Below, piece after piece: positions 1-9,302 of a stretch of 64,000 bases of DNA. The DNA comes from Oceanobacter sp045430275 (GTDB lineage Bacteria > Pseudomonadota > Gammaproteobacteria > Pseudomonadales > Oceanobacteraceae): NCBI GenBank assembly GCA_045430275.1, contig JAILXU010000008.1, forward strand, positions 124,001 to 188,000, given 5' to 3'. Both the position numbers and the translations under genes were made by a program. Each line of letters starts with the position of its first letter. The stretch's first letter is position 1. The notes beneath the pieces are model-generated. The model saw only the letters and a program-made list of their open reading frames with translations, was not told the DNA's origin and made no database searches.

Positions 1-591
1 CTCCAGAATTTTGTCTTCATCATAGAAGTATTGCAGCCGGGCAGATGCTCGCTCCGTACCCCCGGCTTCCGCTACGCCAGACAGATGCCCAAACTGAAAA
101 TGTCCGGCCCGGTACAAGGCCAGCGCCGGAGACAATTGCCATTCGCCCCAGTCAGACGACCACTCAAAGCGCCTTCCGAGACGCGCCCCCCAGGCTTCGA
201 TGCTTTTGACATCCAGCATCAGCGACTCGGATGACGCCAGAAGTCGATTCTGTTCCTGAGCGGCGTAGTAACGTGACATGCCCCGAGAAAAGCGCAAATC
301 GTAATGCCAGCGGGATTCACGTTCCAGAAACCAGTGTTGCCATTGAACACCCGCCACCAGCCGCACATCCCCCAACGCATAACGACCACTCTGGAACGGG
401 CCATCCCAACCATTGATCATGTCATACACCGGCACAGGTTCGGCATGCCCGGTCACACTCAACCCGGAATACAATTCAATATCAGAAGCCGAACTAACAA
501 GAGCAAGAGAAGTAAGGCTGACACCCAGTGCCAGCACAGAGAAACGTTGAAAAAATTGACGTTGTTGCAAAAGAAAACCTGTTGAAATCAC
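1..591 (-). CDS. Outer-membrane beta-barrel-like protein, 3' end outside the window
   Basis: A reading frame on the minus strand stays open from a GTG at 591 to the window edge (197 codons). The first ~35 residues form a signal peptide (basic start, hydrophobic FSVLALGVSLTSLALVSSA, then SDIELY). The mature part is rich in alternating aromatic/polar strands such as WHYDLRFSRG and WQLSPALALYRAGHFQFG, typical of a barrel. The GTG overlaps the TGA of the upstream GGDEF-EAL gene (GTGA), so the two are probably translationally coupled. An in-frame TGA lies just upstream of the GTG. A TTG slightly downstream is the alternative start. I do not recognise the family; it could be an acyloxyacyl hydrolase or a small porin-like protein. 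Confidence 0.7.
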   Translation of the reverse strand, partial: MISTGFLLQQRQFFQRFSVLALGVSLTSLALVSSASDIELYSGLSVTGHAEPVPVYDMINGWDGPFQSGRYALGDVRLVAGVQWQHWFLERESRWHYDLRFSRGMSRYYAAQEQNRLLASSESLMLDVKSIEAWGARLGRRFEWSSDWGEWQLSPALALYRAGHFQFGHLSGVAEAGGTERASARLQYFYDEDKILE

Positions 592-3500
592 TCATAAGAC
601 AACCAGCATTCTGGTGGCTGCCATTTTTCCATCCACTCGCTAAAATCCGCTACCGGCATCGGGCGGGCAATGCCGTACCCTTGCCCAAGCTCGCAGCCGA
701 GCGCCAACAACACACAACCATGCTCTTCCTCTTCAACCCCTTCAGCCACCACTTCCATACCAAAGGCACTGGCAAGACTGAAGACGCCTTTCACAATGGT
801 CAGGTCATCCGGGTTTTTCAAAATATCCTGCACAAAACTGCGATCAATTTTTAATTGCCGGGCCGGAAGCTGCTTGAGGTACGTCATCGAGGAATACCCC
901 GTACCAAAATCATCCAGCGAAAAGTACACACCCATCACTTCACACTGATGAATGGTTTTCGTTACTTCAGACAAGTCATACAAGCTGCTGGTTTCAAGAA
1001 TTTCCATCTCCAGCGAACCGGGTTTCAGGTTGGGATAAAGATCCAGATTTTGCGCCAGTTTCTCGACAAAATTGGTCTGACTCAGTTGCAAGTTACTGAC
1101 GTTCACACTGATTGGCACCAAACACCCCTGCGCTTGCCATTCAGACAAGGTACTCAGGGCCTTGGCAATCACCCAATCACCAATCTTGACCCCCAGCAAA
1201 TCGGTTTCGGTGTCTGGCAAAAACAGCCCCGGTGGCAAAATACCACGGGTCGGATGGCACCAGCGAATCAGGGCTTCAGCACCAATAACCTTGCCGGTTT
1301 TCATATTGACCTTGGGCTGGAAGTACAGCTCAAATTCATTATTTTCCAGCGCTTTTTCCAGTCGCTTCAAATTGCTGGTGCGATCCGCAATACGACGACT
1401 GAGTTCTGAATCAAAATAGTGATAGCGGTTTTTACCGCGCATTTTGGCATCAAACATCGCCCGATTGGCCTGACGTACCATCTGATCGGCGTCCTGTTCT
1501 TCTTGCTGAGGGTAATGTGTCACTCCAATACTGGCCGTTACTCGCAACAACAGGCCATCAACCGCAACCGACTCTGATAATTCATCCAGTATCCGTTGCA
1601 GCATGTTATCAGTCATATTCTTGCGGAATACGTGAGGCATCACCGTAATAAATTCATCGCCACCGTAACGGGCCAAAGTCGCCTGCTCGCCCAACACATC
1701 CTGCAGACGCCGCGCCATGCAGGCCAGAAAATGATCGCCAACATCATGACCATGAGTGTCATTCAGTTGCTTGAAGCCATCCAGATCGATGTACAGAATC
1801 AGCAAGGTACCCTTGCAATGTCGGGCCTGTATCATTTGCTCCTGCAAGATTTGCGAAAAGTAGCTGCGATTCAAAATACCCGTTAACACATCGTAGTGCG
1901 CCATATGCTCCAGTTGCCTCTGATATTCCAGCCGAGCCGTCATATCAACGGAGATGCCACACAGCGCGTAAATGTCGCCTTGTTCGTTGCGTAATGGCAT
2001 TTTCGTTACCTGAAATGACATCGACTGGCCAGTACTGCTGGGAGTAATGTACTCCTCACTTTTCACGGTTTCGCCGTGATTCAGCACCCGATTATCCATA
2101 TCCCGGATCAGGCGCACCGAGTCTTGATCGAAGAAGGTCTCGTCTGACTTACCCAGAATTTCAGCATCATTTAATTGCCATAATTCCCGCACCAGACGAT
2201 TCACAAATAGATAGTTGCCGGAAGTATCCTTAAGATAGATATAGGCATCCACACCATCCAGAATACGGTTCAGTTTCTGCTCGTTTTCCCGCAGGCGCTG
2301 CTGTGCTCGGGCCAGATCGGTGATGTCCTGGGCAATCACGATAATCTGGCGACCGCCCTGACCATCAATAATGGGTTTGCGTGTCGACTTGTAATGCCGC
2401 ACCTCACCACTTTCAGCATCAATGCTATCTTCATAGACCATTTCAGACCTCCCATATTCCATCAAGGAACATACGTGCTCCTTTATTTCAGAAGCCAGCG
2501 CCGGGGACATACCCAGGTCAGCTTCATTCTTACCCACCATGGCTTCGGGAACGCTACCGTACTGCCGCGCGACATTATCGTTACACAATAAAAATCGTCC
2601 GGCTGCATCTTTGAGACTGAACAACTCTGGCATTTCGTTAATCACGGCACTCAACAAGGCTTCGCGTTCCTGAGAGTGCTGCTCTGCCGCCACTCGTCGG
2701 GTAATGTCCCGACCAATGCCCAACACTCCCTGCAAGGTGCCTTCGGCGTCAAAGAATGGCACCCGAATGGTTTCAATATCCAGACTCGCTTTCCCCTCTA
2801 CCGACTTCATATGTTGTTCAAACGTATGAGGGGAGCGCGTGTTCATGACCGTCTGGTCAATCTCTTGAATGGCATCGGCAATGGAGGCATCAAACAGCTC
2901 ATGAACCGTTTTTCCAGCCATCCGGGCTTCCTCTACTCCCAGAAACTCTTCCATGGCCCGATTGCACATGATATAGCGGCCATCCAGATCCTTGAACCAG
3001 ACCAAATCCGGGATGGTACGAATCAACAGGCTCAACTGCATTTGCTTGTCGGACAACTTGCGAGACAGGCGCAGCCGGGATCGGCCCTGCCGCCAGAGAA
3101 AAAACAACAGTCCGATCAGGATCGGTAACATCGACAGCGCCCAGACAACCGATGTCTGATGCCGATCCAGAAAAGACGGCGTGTCATACAAGCGCACAGC
3201 ATTGTCGGGGATGCGCAACTCATCAATACCCAATCGAAGCGCTTCCCGAACATCGACCTGAAGAATATTGGGGCTTTTAAACAAGGCGGGAATGTGGCTG
3301 ACGGGTGTGCTTCCGAGTATTTTCTCAGCGTATTCAGCCGCCACCCGGCCCTGCTCAAAATGACTGACCATCGCCCCACCAAGAATACCTTCCCCCATGC
3401 CGTGCTCCCACAAATGAAACACAGGCACCTGAATGTGGGCGAGCATTTCCTGCAGGCTTTCACTGAAGCCACGAGAAATCCCGTCAGCATCCTGACGAGC

Positions 3501-4199
3501 GGACAACAGCAACAAGGTGTCATCATCGTCCAAATGCTGCAGCTGATGATTCAATTCAGACCAGCGCAGGTGTTGCAACGACAGCACATGAGGCGTGAGA
3601 CCCTTGATGCGCCGGAAAGCATTCAGAGTCTGATCCAAAAGCGGCTGATCAATAGGTGTGTCATCTGAAACAATGTGTACCTGCTTTCTTTCTGGCACCA
3701 ACTGCCGCATCAGGCGCAAAGTTTCCAGCACGCTTGGCTGTGCAATGACGCCGGTTGCAATGCCGCGCTCCGATAATTCACGGGCATATTCCTGATTTTT
3801 AACCCCCAGAAAGACCAGCGGCGACTCTCGGAAAAGCGTCTGATGATGTTCTCCAGCCAATGCCAAAGCGGCATTCCCCGCCACCATCACCAAGTCGTAG
3901 TCAGGCCGCCCTGACAAACGATACTTGAGTCCTGTCAGAAAATGTTGCTGAGAATAATGATCGCCATGACGTACGGCATCCATAAATTCCACGTCCAGTA
4001 CAACGGAGTCCCGCTGCCCCAATACCGACTGAATTCCCGCCAGAACACTATCAGACACCAGCGAGGTTGGATGACAGGAATAAATCAACAAAACACGTTC
4101 TGAGCGATCTGCCAGGCTTAACGAGGAACCCGCCAGCATCAGCCACAACGCCACAACATACAGAAAAGTATTCAACCATCTGAGAGAAGAAAAAAGCAC
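588..4199 (-). CDS. Sensor protein: periplasmic ABC-binding domain, PAS x3, GGDEF, EAL
   Basis: Membrane-bound cyclic-di-GMP enzyme of 1203 residues. A signal anchor (residues 8-28) is followed by a periplasmic region to about 345 that resembles ABC-transporter substrate-binding sensor domains. A membrane segment (about 350-368) follows, then three PAS domains (about 385-505, 510-635, 640-765), GGDEF (about 770-930) and EAL (about 945-1190). The cyclase site is intact (ARYGGDEF). The RxxD inhibitory site expected just upstream of it is absent (GEQA). The EAL domain keeps EALIRW, EILET, DDFGTGYSS, LKIDRSF and AEGVE, so phosphodiesterase activity is expected. The start is a GTG with AGGAGC about 6 bases upstream. 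It overlaps the next gene, so the input signal may serve that envelope protein. Confidence 0.93.
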   Translation of the reverse strand: MLFSSLRWLNTFLYVVALWLMLAGSSLSLADRSERVLLIYSCHPTSLVSDSVLAGIQSVLGQRDSVVLDVEFMDAVRHGDHYSQQHFLTGLKYRLSGRPDYDLVMVAGNAALALAGEHHQTLFRESPLVFLGVKNQEYARELSERGIATGVIAQPSVLETLRLMRQLVPERKQVHIVSDDTPIDQPLLDQTLNAFRRIKGLTPHVLSLQHLRWSELNHQLQHLDDDDTLLLLSARQDADGISRGFSESLQEMLAHIQVPVFHLWEHGMGEGILGGAMVSHFEQGRVAAEYAEKILGSTPVSHIPALFKSPNILQVDVREALRLGIDELRIPDNAVRLYDTPSFLDRHQTSVVWALSMLPILIGLLFFLWRQGRSRLRLSRKLSDKQMQLSLLIRTIPDLVWFKDLDGRYIMCNRAMEEFLGVEEARMAGKTVHELFDASIADAIQEIDQTVMNTRSPHTFEQHMKSVEGKASLDIETIRVPFFDAEGTLQGVLGIGRDITRRVAAEQHSQEREALLSAVINEMPELFSLKDAAGRFLLCNDNVARQYGSVPEAMVGKNEADLGMSPALASEIKEHVCSLMEYGRSEMVYEDSIDAESGEVRHYKSTRKPIIDGQGGRQIIVIAQDITDLARAQQRLRENEQKLNRILDGVDAYIYLKDTSGNYLFVNRLVRELWQLNDAEILGKSDETFFDQDSVRLIRDMDNRVLNHGETVKSEEYITPSSTGQSMSFQVTKMPLRNEQGDIYALCGISVDMTARLEYQRQLEHMAHYDVLTGILNRSYFSQILQEQMIQARHCKGTLLILYIDLDGFKQLNDTHGHDVGDHFLACMARRLQDVLGEQATLARYGGDEFITVMPHVFRKNMTDNMLQRILDELSESVAVDGLLLRVTASIGVTHYPQQEEQDADQMVRQANRAMFDAKMRGKNRYHYFDSELSRRIADRTSNLKRLEKALENNEFELYFQPKVNMKTGKVIGAEALIRWCHPTRGILPPGLFLPDTETDLLGVKIGDWVIAKALSTLSEWQAQGCLVPISVNVSNLQLSQTNFVEKLAQNLDLYPNLKPGSLEMEILETSSLYDLSEVTKTIHQCEVMGVYFSLDDFGTGYSSMTYLKQLPARQLKIDRSFVQDILKNPDDLTIVKGVFSLASAFGMEVVAEGVEEEEHGCVLLALGCELGQGYGIARPMPVADFSEWMEKWQPPECWLSYE

Positions 4200-4470
4200 A
4201 ACAAGCTCCTGCCTGTATCACTCCCTGCCACACCACCGTCCAGGGTCATAAAAATCATACAACCAATTCTAGACCACAATAGTGACATTAGACGCAGTAC
4301 GCCTTACCTAATCAAATATGAATCATTGAATTGATTAAGTTCCTGTTAAACACCCAAAACCGATATTTTTGGGTAATAAAGTTGCACTCCCTCAGAATAG
4401 CCATTGCTGGCTGACGAACAGGCCGCAATAATCCCGCACGAACATTTCAAAGAAAAACGAAGGAAGTCAT

Positions 4471-5211
4471 ATGTTTTCAAAGATTCTCGCTTCAGTGGGT
4501 ATCGGATCAGCCAAGGTTGATGCCGTACTGACCACCGAATGTCTGATGCCGGGCGGTTTTCTGGAAGGCGAAATCCGCGCAACCGGCGGCAATGTTGAGC
4601 AGGAAATCAAAGGCATTGAGCTGGAGGTAAAAACACGCGTCAAATACGAAACGGAAGAAGAGGAAATTGCCTGGCAGAACAAACGCTTGCAGGCATTCTA
4701 CGTGGCCGATGCCTTCACCCTGCAACCCAAAGAATCGCGTGTTATTCCCTTTTCGTTCCAGCTTGGCTCAGAAACCCCAATCACCACACTGGGCGGTGAA
4801 TCCAGAGTCTGGCTCAGCACCGAGCTGGATATTGATATGGCCATCGACCCAAGCGACAAGGATTATCTGGCCGTACAACCAACGCCAGTCATTCAGCACT
4901 TTATCGATTGCCTGAATAACAACGGTTTTGAGATTGCCAAAACTGACGTTGAAAAAGGCTATCTGAACGGTGACGGTTTCTCGTCCGAGTCCGGTTGCTA
5001 TCAGGAAATTGAGTTCCGTCCATCCGGTTTTGGCTTGTTCAGCAGCCTGCAAGAAATTGAGGCCTCGTTTATTACTGACCACGAAGAAACCCACGCCTTG
5101 ATCGAACTGGATCGTCGTTTCCGTGGTGATGGTTATCTCTCTCTGACCGTACCGAACGACGCGTCTTACGAGTACATCGAAGCCATGATGAAAGAGCTGG
5201 TGGGCGTATAA
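4471..5211 (+). CDS. Spo0M-like (arrestin-fold) protein
   Basis: A 246-residue cytoplasmic protein matching the sporulation-control Spo0M family. It opens with MFSKILASVGIGSAKVDAVL and carries the family features PGG.LEGEI, an EIKGIELEV strand and FQLGSETPITTLGG. The Bacillus family member affects stage-0 sporulation; in non-sporulating proteobacteria the role is unknown and probably involves scaffolding on an arrestin-like fold. The ATG at 4471 has AAGGAAG at an ideal distance. It is a single-gene unit flanked by a 270-bp promoter region and a terminator at 5247-5280. Confidence 0.9.
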   Translation: MFSKILASVGIGSAKVDAVLTTECLMPGGFLEGEIRATGGNVEQEIKGIELEVKTRVKYETEEEEIAWQNKRLQAFYVADAFTLQPKESRVIPFSFQLGSETPITTLGGESRVWLSTELDIDMAIDPSDKDYLAVQPTPVIQHFIDCLNNNGFEIAKTDVEKGYLNGDGFSSESGCYQEIEFRPSGFGLFSSLQEIEASFITDHEETHALIELDRRFRGDGYLSLTVPNDASYEYIEAMMKELVGV

Positions 5212-5246
5212 GCCAACCAAACCACTTTGTCAGCCATTTAAAACGC

Positions 5247-5280
5247 AAAAACCCCGCGTCACGCATGAGGCAGGGTTTTT
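5247..5280. terminator. Bidirectional rho-independent terminator
   Basis: AAAAACCC at 5247-5254 pairs with GGGTTTTT at 5273-5280. The A-run/T-run flanks let it work in both directions, between the Spo0M-like gene and the convergent small basic protein gene. Confidence 0.75.
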
Positions 5281-5322
5281 GTGCAGTGTCAGGGATGAAG
5301 CATCACTGACAATCTGTATCGA

Positions 5323-5454
5323 TCAAGCCGCTTTTTTCAGCTTTTTCTTCAACTGCTTCAGCTTGCCTTCGTGCTTGCTGATCTTGGCTTTACGTGCGCT
5401 GATTTCATCTTTCAGGGCAGCAACTTTTTTGGAAACTTTTTTTGCCTTGCTCAT
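5323..5454 (-). CDS. Small lysine-rich coiled-coil protein (43 aa)
   Basis: A short gene on the minus strand: ATG at 5454, stop at 5323. A strong ribosome site, AGGAGTGAATC, directly precedes the ATG. The protein starts MSKAKKVSKKVAALKDEIS and ends KLKKKLKKAA style. About a third of its residues are lysine and it has a heptad-like pattern (AALKDEI, KISKHEGKL), suggesting a short basic coiled coil that might bind nucleic acid or a membrane. No family is recognised. It shares the terminator at 5247-5280 with the convergent gene. Confidence 0.7.
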   Translation of the reverse strand: MSKAKKVSKKVAALKDEISARKAKISKHEGKLKQLKKKLKKAA

Positions 5455-5501
5455 GATTCACTCCTGTCGGTCGCATTAACCGTTTGATGATTTAAATACC
5501 T

Positions 5502-5693
5502 TCAGTCGGACTGATTGTCTCGCACAAATGTACGAATAAACCGACGAATCTCTCTGGCAGCACTGGTGTCCAGCTCATCACACAAGGCGATAAACTCATC
5601 TCGCTCAGCTCCGTTGATACGAATCAGAAGTTGAGCGTCTTTCTTACTCGCCTTGCGTTTGCCAGTTTTAGCACCGGAATCTTCTACCGCCAT
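5502..5693 (-). CDS. Small ribbon-helix-helix-like protein
   Basis: A 63-residue protein starting MAVEDSGAKTGKRKASKKDA. A lysine-rich arm is followed by AQLLIRINGAERDEFIALCDEL and SAAREIRRFIRTFVRD, which fits a beta strand plus two helices of the CopG/Arc type. An ATG 12 codons upstream (5729) is possible, but AGAGGG sits correctly for 5693. A palindrome at 5711-5725 lies just ahead of the gene, so autoregulation is plausible. No toxin partner is adjacent, so it is either a solitary RHH regulator or an orphan antitoxin-like protein. Confidence 0.65.
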   Translation of the reverse strand: MAVEDSGAKTGKRKASKKDAQLLIRINGAERDEFIALCDELDTSAAREIRRFIRTFVRDNQSD

Positions 5694-5710
5694 GGGAATG
5701 CCCTCTGAAG

Positions 5711-5725
5711 ATATACTTAGTATAT
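5711..5725. promoter_or_regulatory. Palindromic operator candidate of the RHH gene
   Basis: ATATAC-TTA-GTATAT is a perfect 6-bp inverted repeat 18 bp ahead of the RHH gene start. Its position in the promoter/leader fits autoregulation by the encoded RHH protein. This is inferred from position only. Confidence 0.4.
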
Positions 5726-5787
5726 ACAAAGCATATCAAATGGATAGTCATAATTTGATCACAATGTGAACCAGTACATAACAAGAG

Positions 5788-7500
5788 TCAATCCACAGCC
5801 TGAGTTACCAAGACCGCACGCGTAAAACTGTCGGCTCCACCAGACTGATCCGTCACCGTCAGCGTCACTGAATAATTTCCGGCTTCCGCATAAATATGCA
5901 CCGGGTTCGCCACAGTCGAGAAATGGCCATCACCAAAATCCCACTGCCATTGAACAACAGCGTGTGCGTTGGAACCGCCAACATTCTGGCTATTATCGGC
6001 AAACACCACCTGAAGCTGATTCGCTTGAGCAGTAAAGTGGCTCAGCAGCCCTGCATCAAACAGGGCTATTTTGACGGTTTTAAATGCCTCCACCACCGCC
6101 TGCTCTGAATGCCCCTGCGCCCCCGCTTGTGTCTTGATGCACTGAGCAGCGTCCGTCAGCGACATCTGTGCTTGCCAGCAATGGCGAGCCGCCTCGACAT
6201 ACACACCATAAGTAGCTTCCAGCCCCCACTGCTGACTCAGCAGATAAAACGGATACGTCATCATGCCGATGCGCAAATAGTAGTTATCGCCCGCATCGTC
6301 GTAATCCAGCAGACTGGGGATGGCATCCGGCTCAGTTTGAATGCGATCCAGATGCCGCACCCACGGACCTCTGGCCTCCTCGCCATGAATCCACTGATCA
6401 GAATTACCCGTTAATGCGTATTTGGCCATCACGCCGGAAACATCGGCAAACGCCTCATGCACCGTGCGCACATCCTGACTGACCGGATACTCAAACGCAT
6501 TCACATTGGAAATTCGATTCAACACACCATGCCCAACTTCGTGCGCAATCGCATCCAGCGGGGCCATGGAATACTGATGCGGATATGCATCACTGAAGTT
6601 GGCATAAGCACCGTCCCAATAGGCATAGTCGCGGGAGCGCCCGGCATAGTGCACACGCAAACGGATTTTGTCCTCCAGCGGTGGCTCGCCCAAGTACTTC
6701 ACATACGTGTCGTACACCAACGTGCCATAGAACATGGCATCATTGATGGTCGAATACGTCCAGACCCCAAAGTCATCCGACACCTTGCGGTGGGTGTTCA
6801 CCGGATTCTGACCACACTCAAATTGATACGGCGGAAAAGCAGCGTCATCCGCCTGATTTGCCCGACCATCACTTGCCGCATGCCAGGCCTCATCTCGCTC
6901 ATTGGCCATATCCACCACACTGACCAAACCGTTATCGAATACACACGTCGCCAGTGTATCCAAACTCGTACGATGCACCGGAATAGCAGGACGGTCGTCA
7001 CCGTATTGCCAGGATTCATCGTAATTACCACCCGGCCCAGACAGCTCGGCGTTGCCGGTAAAATCGTGAAAACGCACCAACGTGCCCTGCTCTGCCTGCC
7101 CAGCTTCATTAGCGGGAAACAACAACAAAGCACTGGCACCGTCCGGTATCTCGGCATCAGCAATCACGATGTCAAAAGCACCTTGCTTATCCGTAGACAG
7201 CCAGTGACTCCCTATCGTCTGTCCTTGCTGATCAGCCCAATACAAGCGAACCGTATCAACATCATCGGCTGAGCCGGGGGTTTCAATTGAAACCCGACCC
7301 GAGACCTTCCCGACAGCACCGTTTTGATCCCGAAACCAGGCCTTGGTGATCGGATTTGTCGGCACAACAACATCAGGATCGGGAGGGTTATTACTGGCAC
7401 TGGAACCGCCACCAGACCCACCACCGCAAGCAACCAGCAAACCGGCAGCAATCAAAACAACAGCACAATGCTTTGCTGATAAAGGAAAAGATAAAGACAT
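5788..7500 (-). CDS. M4-family-like metalloprotease lipoprotein with C-terminal PKD domain
   Basis: Secreted zinc protease candidate of 570 residues. The N-terminus has a lipoprotein signal (VVLIAAGLLVACGGG, lipobox LVAC) followed by a Gly/Ser linker. The zinc site is HEVGH near residue 318, with the third ligand in HEAFADVSGVM about 28 residues later, as in thermolysin-type enzymes. A PKD domain occupies about residues 485-570 (WQWDFGDGHFSTVANPVH). I chose the ATG at 7500 over a TTG at 7530 because AGG-CCGG precedes it and the signal peptide is then compact. The classic M4 propeptide is not evident, so it is a divergent member. It stands alone on the minus strand. Confidence 0.85.
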   Translation of the reverse strand: MSLSFPLSAKHCAVVLIAAGLLVACGGGSGGGSSASNNPPDPDVVVPTNPITKAWFRDQNGAVGKVSGRVSIETPGSADDVDTVRLYWADQQGQTIGSHWLSTDKQGAFDIVIADAEIPDGASALLLFPANEAGQAEQGTLVRFHDFTGNAELSGPGGNYDESWQYGDDRPAIPVHRTSLDTLATCVFDNGLVSVVDMANERDEAWHAASDGRANQADDAAFPPYQFECGQNPVNTHRKVSDDFGVWTYSTINDAMFYGTLVYDTYVKYLGEPPLEDKIRLRVHYAGRSRDYAYWDGAYANFSDAYPHQYSMAPLDAIAHEVGHGVLNRISNVNAFEYPVSQDVRTVHEAFADVSGVMAKYALTGNSDQWIHGEEARGPWVRHLDRIQTEPDAIPSLLDYDDAGDNYYLRIGMMTYPFYLLSQQWGLEATYGVYVEAARHCWQAQMSLTDAAQCIKTQAGAQGHSEQAVVEAFKTVKIALFDAGLLSHFTAQANQLQVVFADNSQNVGGSNAHAVVQWQWDFGDGHFSTVANPVHIYAEAGNYSVTLTVTDQSGGADSFTRAVLVTQAVD

Positions 7501-7763
7501 GAAAAACCGGCCTGAGTTATGGATACGCAATGATGCAATTGATACAGAACGCTACAGACAGGCCGGTAAATGCGCAATGCGCCAAGGCGGGTTAGTGAAT
7601 TTCAGACCATTCATCGCAAGGCCTCGCTCCCATGTTCTCGCGGGGAATGCAGCGGACAAAACCTAGACTCCCACGCGGGCAAGCAGAGCAAGAAAGCGGG
7701 ATAGGCTGACAAAGAATTTCGAACACTCTCCGACCTGATGCACGAGAACCACCATATCAAGCC

Positions 7764-7801
7764 AGATGCCCGCTTATTGTAGTTGTCTACTACGGGCATC
7801 T
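7764..7801 (-). terminator. Hairpin directly after rluF
   Basis: AGATGCCCG at 7764-7772 pairs perfectly with CGGGCATCT at 7793-7801. The 20-nt loop holds a further TAGT/ACTA pair. The hairpin overlaps the rluF stop codon. It has no T-run, so it is either a weak terminator or a 3'-end stabiliser. Confidence 0.4.
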
Positions 7802-8768
7802 AACGTCGCCTCGGCTTCGTACTTGAACGCTGTGGTTTGCTTTTTGAATGAGGCGCTGGCTTGTTTTTCGAGCGAGATGCCGGTTTGTTTTTTGAGTGCG
7901 AAGTAGAATTGCTTTTCGAGTGCGAAGTAGAATTGCTTTTCGAGTGCGATGTGGCTTTGGGCTTGTGGCGTCTGCTGGAAGGAGTCCCTGCCTTCTTCGC
8001 TGGTTTTGTAGGTTTTTTGGGGTTGGCCGGTTTTTTTGAAGATTCAGATGACGAATTTTCGACCGATTTTAATAACGTCGTTAATTCCTTTTCTGTCAAA
8101 TCTCGCCATTCGCCGACAGGAAGGCCTTTCAATCCGACCTGCATAATACGAACACGATTGAGCTTCTCAACTTCATAATTGAAGTATTCACACATACGGC
8201 GGATTTGGCGATTCAGACCTTGTACCAATGTGATGCTGAATTCAAAAGGTGATTCTTTGACAACCTTGCATTTTTTGGTGGTCACGCCCAACATCGGGAC
8301 ACCGGATGCCATACCTGATATGAACTCGTCGGTAATGGGCTTATTGACCGTAACCCGATATTCTTTTTCGTGATTATTACCAGCGCGCAATATCTTATTA
8401 ACCAGATCGCCATTACTGGTCAGAAAAATCAATCCCTGAGAGTCTTTATCCAGCCGCCCGATGGGAAATATGCGCACGCTGTGGCTTACAAAATCAACAA
8501 TGTTGTTTCTTTCGCTGCCTTCTGTTGTGCTAACAATACCGACAGGCTTATTCAAGGCGATAAAGATAAAATCTTCTGCTTCGCTCGGCTCAATTAATTG
8601 ACCATTGACCTTAACCAGATCACCAGGTGCCACCCTATCGCCTATCTGCGCGCGTTTCCCATTAATAAACACATTGCCTTGTTCAATATAGCGGTCGGCC
8701 TCTCTTCTTGAGCAAATACCGCTTTCACTGATGTATTTATTTAAACGGGTTGAAGTGTCACTAAACAT
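7800..8768 (-). CDS. rluF: 23S rRNA pseudouridine synthase RluF
   Basis: RsuA/RluB/E/F-family enzyme that, in Escherichia coli, isomerises U2604 of 23S rRNA. The S4 RNA-binding domain is at residues 8-55 (LNKYISESGICSRREADRYI). The catalytic motif is GRLDKDSQGL near residue 103, and LNRQIRRMCEYFNYEVEKLNRVRI is typical of RluF. After about residue 240 the protein has a long Lys/Ser/Pro tail ending in tandem SHSKSNST-like octapeptides, then RSSTKPRRR. That tail is probably a disordered RNA-binding extension. The ATG is at 8768. The gene is monocistronic, and neighbouring sequence suggests no regulation. Confidence 0.92.
   Translation of the reverse strand: MFSDTSTRLNKYISESGICSRREADRYIEQGNVFINGKRAQIGDRVAPGDLVKVNGQLIEPSEAEDFIFIALNKPVGIVSTTEGSERNNIVDFVSHSVRIFPIGRLDKDSQGLIFLTSNGDLVNKILRAGNNHEKEYRVTVNKPITDEFISGMASGVPMLGVTTKKCKVVKESPFEFSITLVQGLNRQIRRMCEYFNYEVEKLNRVRIMQVGLKGLPVGEWRDLTEKELTTLLKSVENSSSESSKKPANPKKPTKPAKKAGTPSSRRHKPKATSHSKSNSTSHSKSNSTSHSKNKPASRSKNKPAPHSKSKPQRSSTKPRRR
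7894..7941 (-). repeat. 24-bp tandem repeat inside rluF
   Basis: Two consecutive identical 24-bp units (7894-7917, 7918-7941), with degenerate copies on both sides, encode the repeated octapeptide SHSKSNST of the RluF tail. The repeat number could vary between strains. Confidence 0.8.
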
Positions 8769-8992
8769 ACGTCTCCGTATTAATTTTGTATCGAATAAAT
8801 ATTCACGCTACAGCTCGGGTTAACTGGCGAGCTAAACAGTCCGGTCTGGCGCATTCTAGCACCGTACTGGTGTGAGGCCCAATGCCGGACTGAACAGCCA
8901 CCCCGCTTGCTGAAAGCCGGCTTCCCCATATATTCTTCCAGAAACTCAGCCCCTGCCGCACCAACAACCGCATTACTTTCAGGATTTATCGA

Positions 8993-9265
8993 ATGGAAAT
9001 CACCTTCCTCGGCACAGCTTCCGGCACTCCGACCAAAACCAGAAACGTCAGCGCCATCGCCCTGAAAGAGAGTCAGGGCAGTCATTGGTATCTGATCGAT
9101 TGTGGCGAAGGCACGCAGCACCAGTTACTGAAGACGCACCACTCCATTGAGACGATGCAACAGGAAGCACAAGCGTCTTATTCTGGCGAACTCTATATGG
9201 TGAATGACTTCGATTGTTTTACGATGGACAAGCAGGGACAAACTCATATCAAAAACAATACCTGA
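8993..9265 (+). pseudogene. Ribonuclease Z remnant with internal deletion
   Basis: The first ~52 residues are a normal RNase Z N-terminus (MEITFLGTASGTPTKTRNVS, then LIDCGEGTQHQLLKTHHS). The frame then jumps to a segment resembling the family C-terminus (IETMQQEAQASYSGELYMVN, DFDCFTM). RNase Z is usually about 300 residues; only 90 remain. The HxHxDH metal site that should follow THHS is missing, so no tRNA 3'-end or nuclease activity is possible. AGGATTTATCGA precedes the ATG. The frame is still open, so a short product could be made. The upstream 220 bp (8769-8992) holds no other gene that I can see. Confidence 0.7.
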
Positions 9266-9302
9266 ACGCTGACCTCATACTTCACCGTTAAACATTCACC
9301 GC

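Noticed and set aside
7611..7799. 62-codon frame upstream of the M4 protease gene
   Set aside because: No ribosome site, cysteine/tryptophan-rich composition; the 299-bp gap reads as promoter region.
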